7,288 nucleotides of DNA, from the NCBI GenBank assembly GCA_903829565.1, contig CAIKQM010000568.1:1-7288 (forward strand), written 5' to 3'. Numbering within the stretch: position 1 is the stretch's first letter; each line of letters opens with the position of its first letter. The stretch is from an uncultured Planctomycetota bacterium (lineage in GTDB: Bacteria; Planctomycetota; UBA1135; GCA-002686595). This document shows, piece by piece, positions 6,078-7,288 of this stretch. A program made the position numbers and the translations under genes. A model generated the notes under the pieces. The model made no database searches. It had not been told where the DNA came from and saw nothing but the letters and a program-made list of their open reading frames with translations.

Positions 6078-7288
6078 CGCACCTTGATGATGCTCCTCCT
6101 GACTGGCGCAGCCCTCGCCCTTCCGGGCAAGGCGCCGGAGACTGCTTTGCCTGTGGCGAATGCGGGCTTTGACCAAGGCACGCTGCACTGGTCGGGTAGC
6201 GGTTCGGTGTGGACTGCGGCCGGGGACAGCGTGCGGCCTACACACCTGCGCACGCAGCTCAACGGACAGTCACAGCTGTCACAAACGCTGTACACCGTCG
6301 CCGGAAACGCTGCTCTTGCGTCCACCAAACTGGAAGGACAGGCGTGGGTCTGGCTGGAAGCCGGACACACCAGCGATGCGTACCTAGAGCTGCACGCGCA
6401 CACGCCGCAGGGTACAGTACTTTTGACACGCTCACCTTCGCTCACCACAGCTGTGCGCGGGCGGTGGATTCCGGTGCGCACCTCGGGCACACAGTGCAAC
6501 CCTACGCCCACCAATATGGTGGCGCTCGAACTGCGCCTGGTCGGCATTGGCATGGGCGGCTTCGCTGTCGATGAGCTCGCCGTTGGAGCTTGGGAGCGCG
6601 AAGCGTGGGAGCTGCGCAATGCGGGCTTTGAGCAAGCCTTGCAATGGACCTTGATGGGCCCTGCGTACATCCAAGCGGACCCTCAAGCGTATTACGGCGT
6701 CCAAGCATTGCATCTTGTGGGCACCGGACGCGCCGCTGCTTTGCAGAGCATCGATTTGGGAAGTAGCGAGCGCTCCCCGCGCTTTATCGACCGCGCTCAA
6801 GCGGGCGTCTGGGTGTATGTGGAGACCAGTGCTCTGCTGCCAGCAACTACCGATCCGCGGGTGCGCGTGGACTTGATGGTGCGGGCGCACAACGGTCAAG
6901 GATCTTTGACAAGCGCTCCCGTTGTTGCACAAGGCACGCTGTACCCCACACAAGCCATGCGTGGCCGTTGGCTGTGGCTCTGCACGGCCGCAGACTCGGC
7001 CCTGACCTTGCCGCCGGCCACAGAGAGAGTCGTGGTCGAGATCCGCAAGCAACTGCGCGGCACCGTGCGCGTGGATGCATGCGAGTTGGGTGAAGTGGGC
7101 GGCGTGCACGGCATGAGCCGGCGACACCTGTCAGCCAGTTATGTGGGTCGGTACCGCTCGCCGTTGTGGCCGCAGGCCCAACCTGTAGCCAATGACTTGC
7201 ACGCGCGCTGGGGCACATGGGCTTGGGCCACACCTCCCGCGTGTGATGCGACACTCATGACACTGGCGCATCAACCAGACCAGCTGCG
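6072..7288 (+). CDS. Secreted protein with two CBM-like beta-sandwich repeats (3'-truncated by window edge)
   Basis: The frame starting at GTG 6072 stays open for 405 codons to the right edge with no stop. Residues 1-21 look like a Sec signal peptide: Arg3, hydrophobic core LMMLLLTGAALAL, then cleavage after ALA (16) or GKA (21). Two diverged repeats follow, at about 28-172 and 181-341. They share NAGFxQxxxW openings, a WVWLEAG/VWVYVET strand, RGRW near the end, and a closing strand FAVDELAVG or VRVDACELG. This is the usual layout of CBM4/9-type carbohydrate-binding sandwiches (N-x-G-F-E ... W ... vDdv). Residues 342-405 are Trp/Tyr-rich (YVGRYRSPLWP, WGTWAWATP) and may begin a catalytic domain; a GH71/99-like hydrolase is one low-confidence possibility. 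Alternative starts are GTG 6057, ATG 6087 and ATG 6090. The gene is divergent from the kinase. Glycan binding is inferred from pattern only. Confidence 0.82.
   Translation, partial: MIRTLMMLLLTGAALALPGKAPETALPVANAGFDQGTLHWSGSGSVWTAAGDSVRPTHLRTQLNGQSQLSQTLYTVAGNAALASTKLEGQAWVWLEAGHTSDAYLELHAHTPQGTVLLTRSPSLTTAVRGRWIPVRTSGTQCNPTPTNMVALELRLVGIGMGGFAVDELAVGAWEREAWELRNAGFEQALQWTLMGPAYIQADPQAYYGVQALHLVGTGRAAALQSIDLGSSERSPRFIDRAQAGVWVYVETSALLPATTDPRVRVDLMVRAHNGQGSLTSAPVVAQGTLYPTQAMRGRWLWLCTAADSALTLPPATERVVVEIRKQLRGTVRVDACELGEVGGVHGMSRRHLSASYVGRYRSPLWPQAQPVANDLHARWGTWAWATPPACDATLMTLAHQPDQL
6153..6587 (+). repeat. CBM-like repeat module 1 of the secreted protein
   Basis: This encodes residues 28-172, from VANAGFDQGTLHW to FAVDELAVG. 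It aligns with module 2 at the opening NAGF[DE]Q motif, the central Trp/Val strand, the RGRW motif and the final Val-Asp-containing strand. At DNA level the clearest shared piece is AATGCGGGCTTTGA, present here at 6159-6172 and in module 2 at 6618-6631. The rest has diverged, so the duplication is old. Confidence 0.7.
6612..7094 (+). repeat. CBM-like repeat module 2 of the secreted protein
   Basis: This encodes residues 181-341, from LRNAGFEQALQW to VRVDACELGE. It is about 16 residues longer than module 1, mostly from loops in the middle (around SSERSPRF and the LPATTDPR segment). It has two cysteines, in LWLCTAAD and DACELG. A disulfide is possible after export but cannot be shown from sequence. 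Confidence 0.7.

Noticed and set aside
6021..6245. 75 extra in-frame codons upstream of the kinase start at 6020
   Set aside because: The extension would overlap the divergent secreted-protein gene by over 170 bases. It is a low-complexity Arg/His-rich stretch, and the kinase-family-like helical sequence begins at the ATG at 6020.
6432..7127. Long open frame on the minus strand (231 codons) inside the secreted protein gene
   Set aside because: It is the antisense shadow of the plus-strand frame. Its translation is rich in Ala, His and Arg with no domain, and the plus-strand frame has a signal peptide and internal repeats.

Overview
The window looks like chromosomal DNA from a GC-rich bacterium, most likely a member of the Planctomycetota. 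Three things point that way. A large single-pass Ser/Thr kinase is fused to a formylglycine-generating-enzyme-like (FGE/SUMF1-fold) domain. Its activation segment begins with Asp-Trp-Gly rather than Asp-Phe-Gly. Good Shine-Dalgarno sequences are scarce. This architecture also occurs in other predator-like or complex bacteria such as myxobacteria, so the assignment is an inference. No rRNA, tRNA, CRISPR array, insertion sequence, integrase or phage gene was seen, and coding density is very high.

Layout: (1) Bases 1-1836, plus strand, hold the C-terminal two thirds of the mismatch-repair ATPase MutS. The gene enters from outside the window and keeps its clamp domain, ATPase domain, beta-clamp motif and C-terminal helix. 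(2) Bases 1836-2705, plus strand, hold a three-helix membrane protein with DUF3592-like loops. Its start overlaps the mutS stop (TGATG), so the two are probably translationally coupled. (3) After 18 bases, a convergent gene on the minus strand (2724-6020) encodes a 1098-residue receptor-like kinase: helical N-terminus, kinase domain, one membrane helix, long helical extracytoplasmic stalk and C-terminal FGE-like domain. That domain lacks the catalytic cysteine pair of true FGE. (4) A 51-base divergent intergenic region (6021-6071) separates it from (5) a plus-strand gene that runs off the right edge (6072 to beyond 7288). This last gene has no stop in the window, and its 405 visible codons are open throughout. 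It encodes a signal peptide and two diverged carbohydrate-binding-module-like beta-sandwich repeats, followed by the start of a Trp-rich region that may open a catalytic domain.

How the genes may relate: MutS and the DUF3592-like protein share a transcript by layout, with no obvious shared function. The kinase and the secreted repeat protein are divergently transcribed from a very short shared promoter region. Both place beta-rich, possibly ligand-binding domains outside the cytoplasm. A local sensing-plus-glycan-binding pair is a reasonable but unproven hypothesis. No definite new defence or mobile system was found; the most notable items are the edge-truncated secreted protein and the non-catalytic FGE-like sensor kinase.
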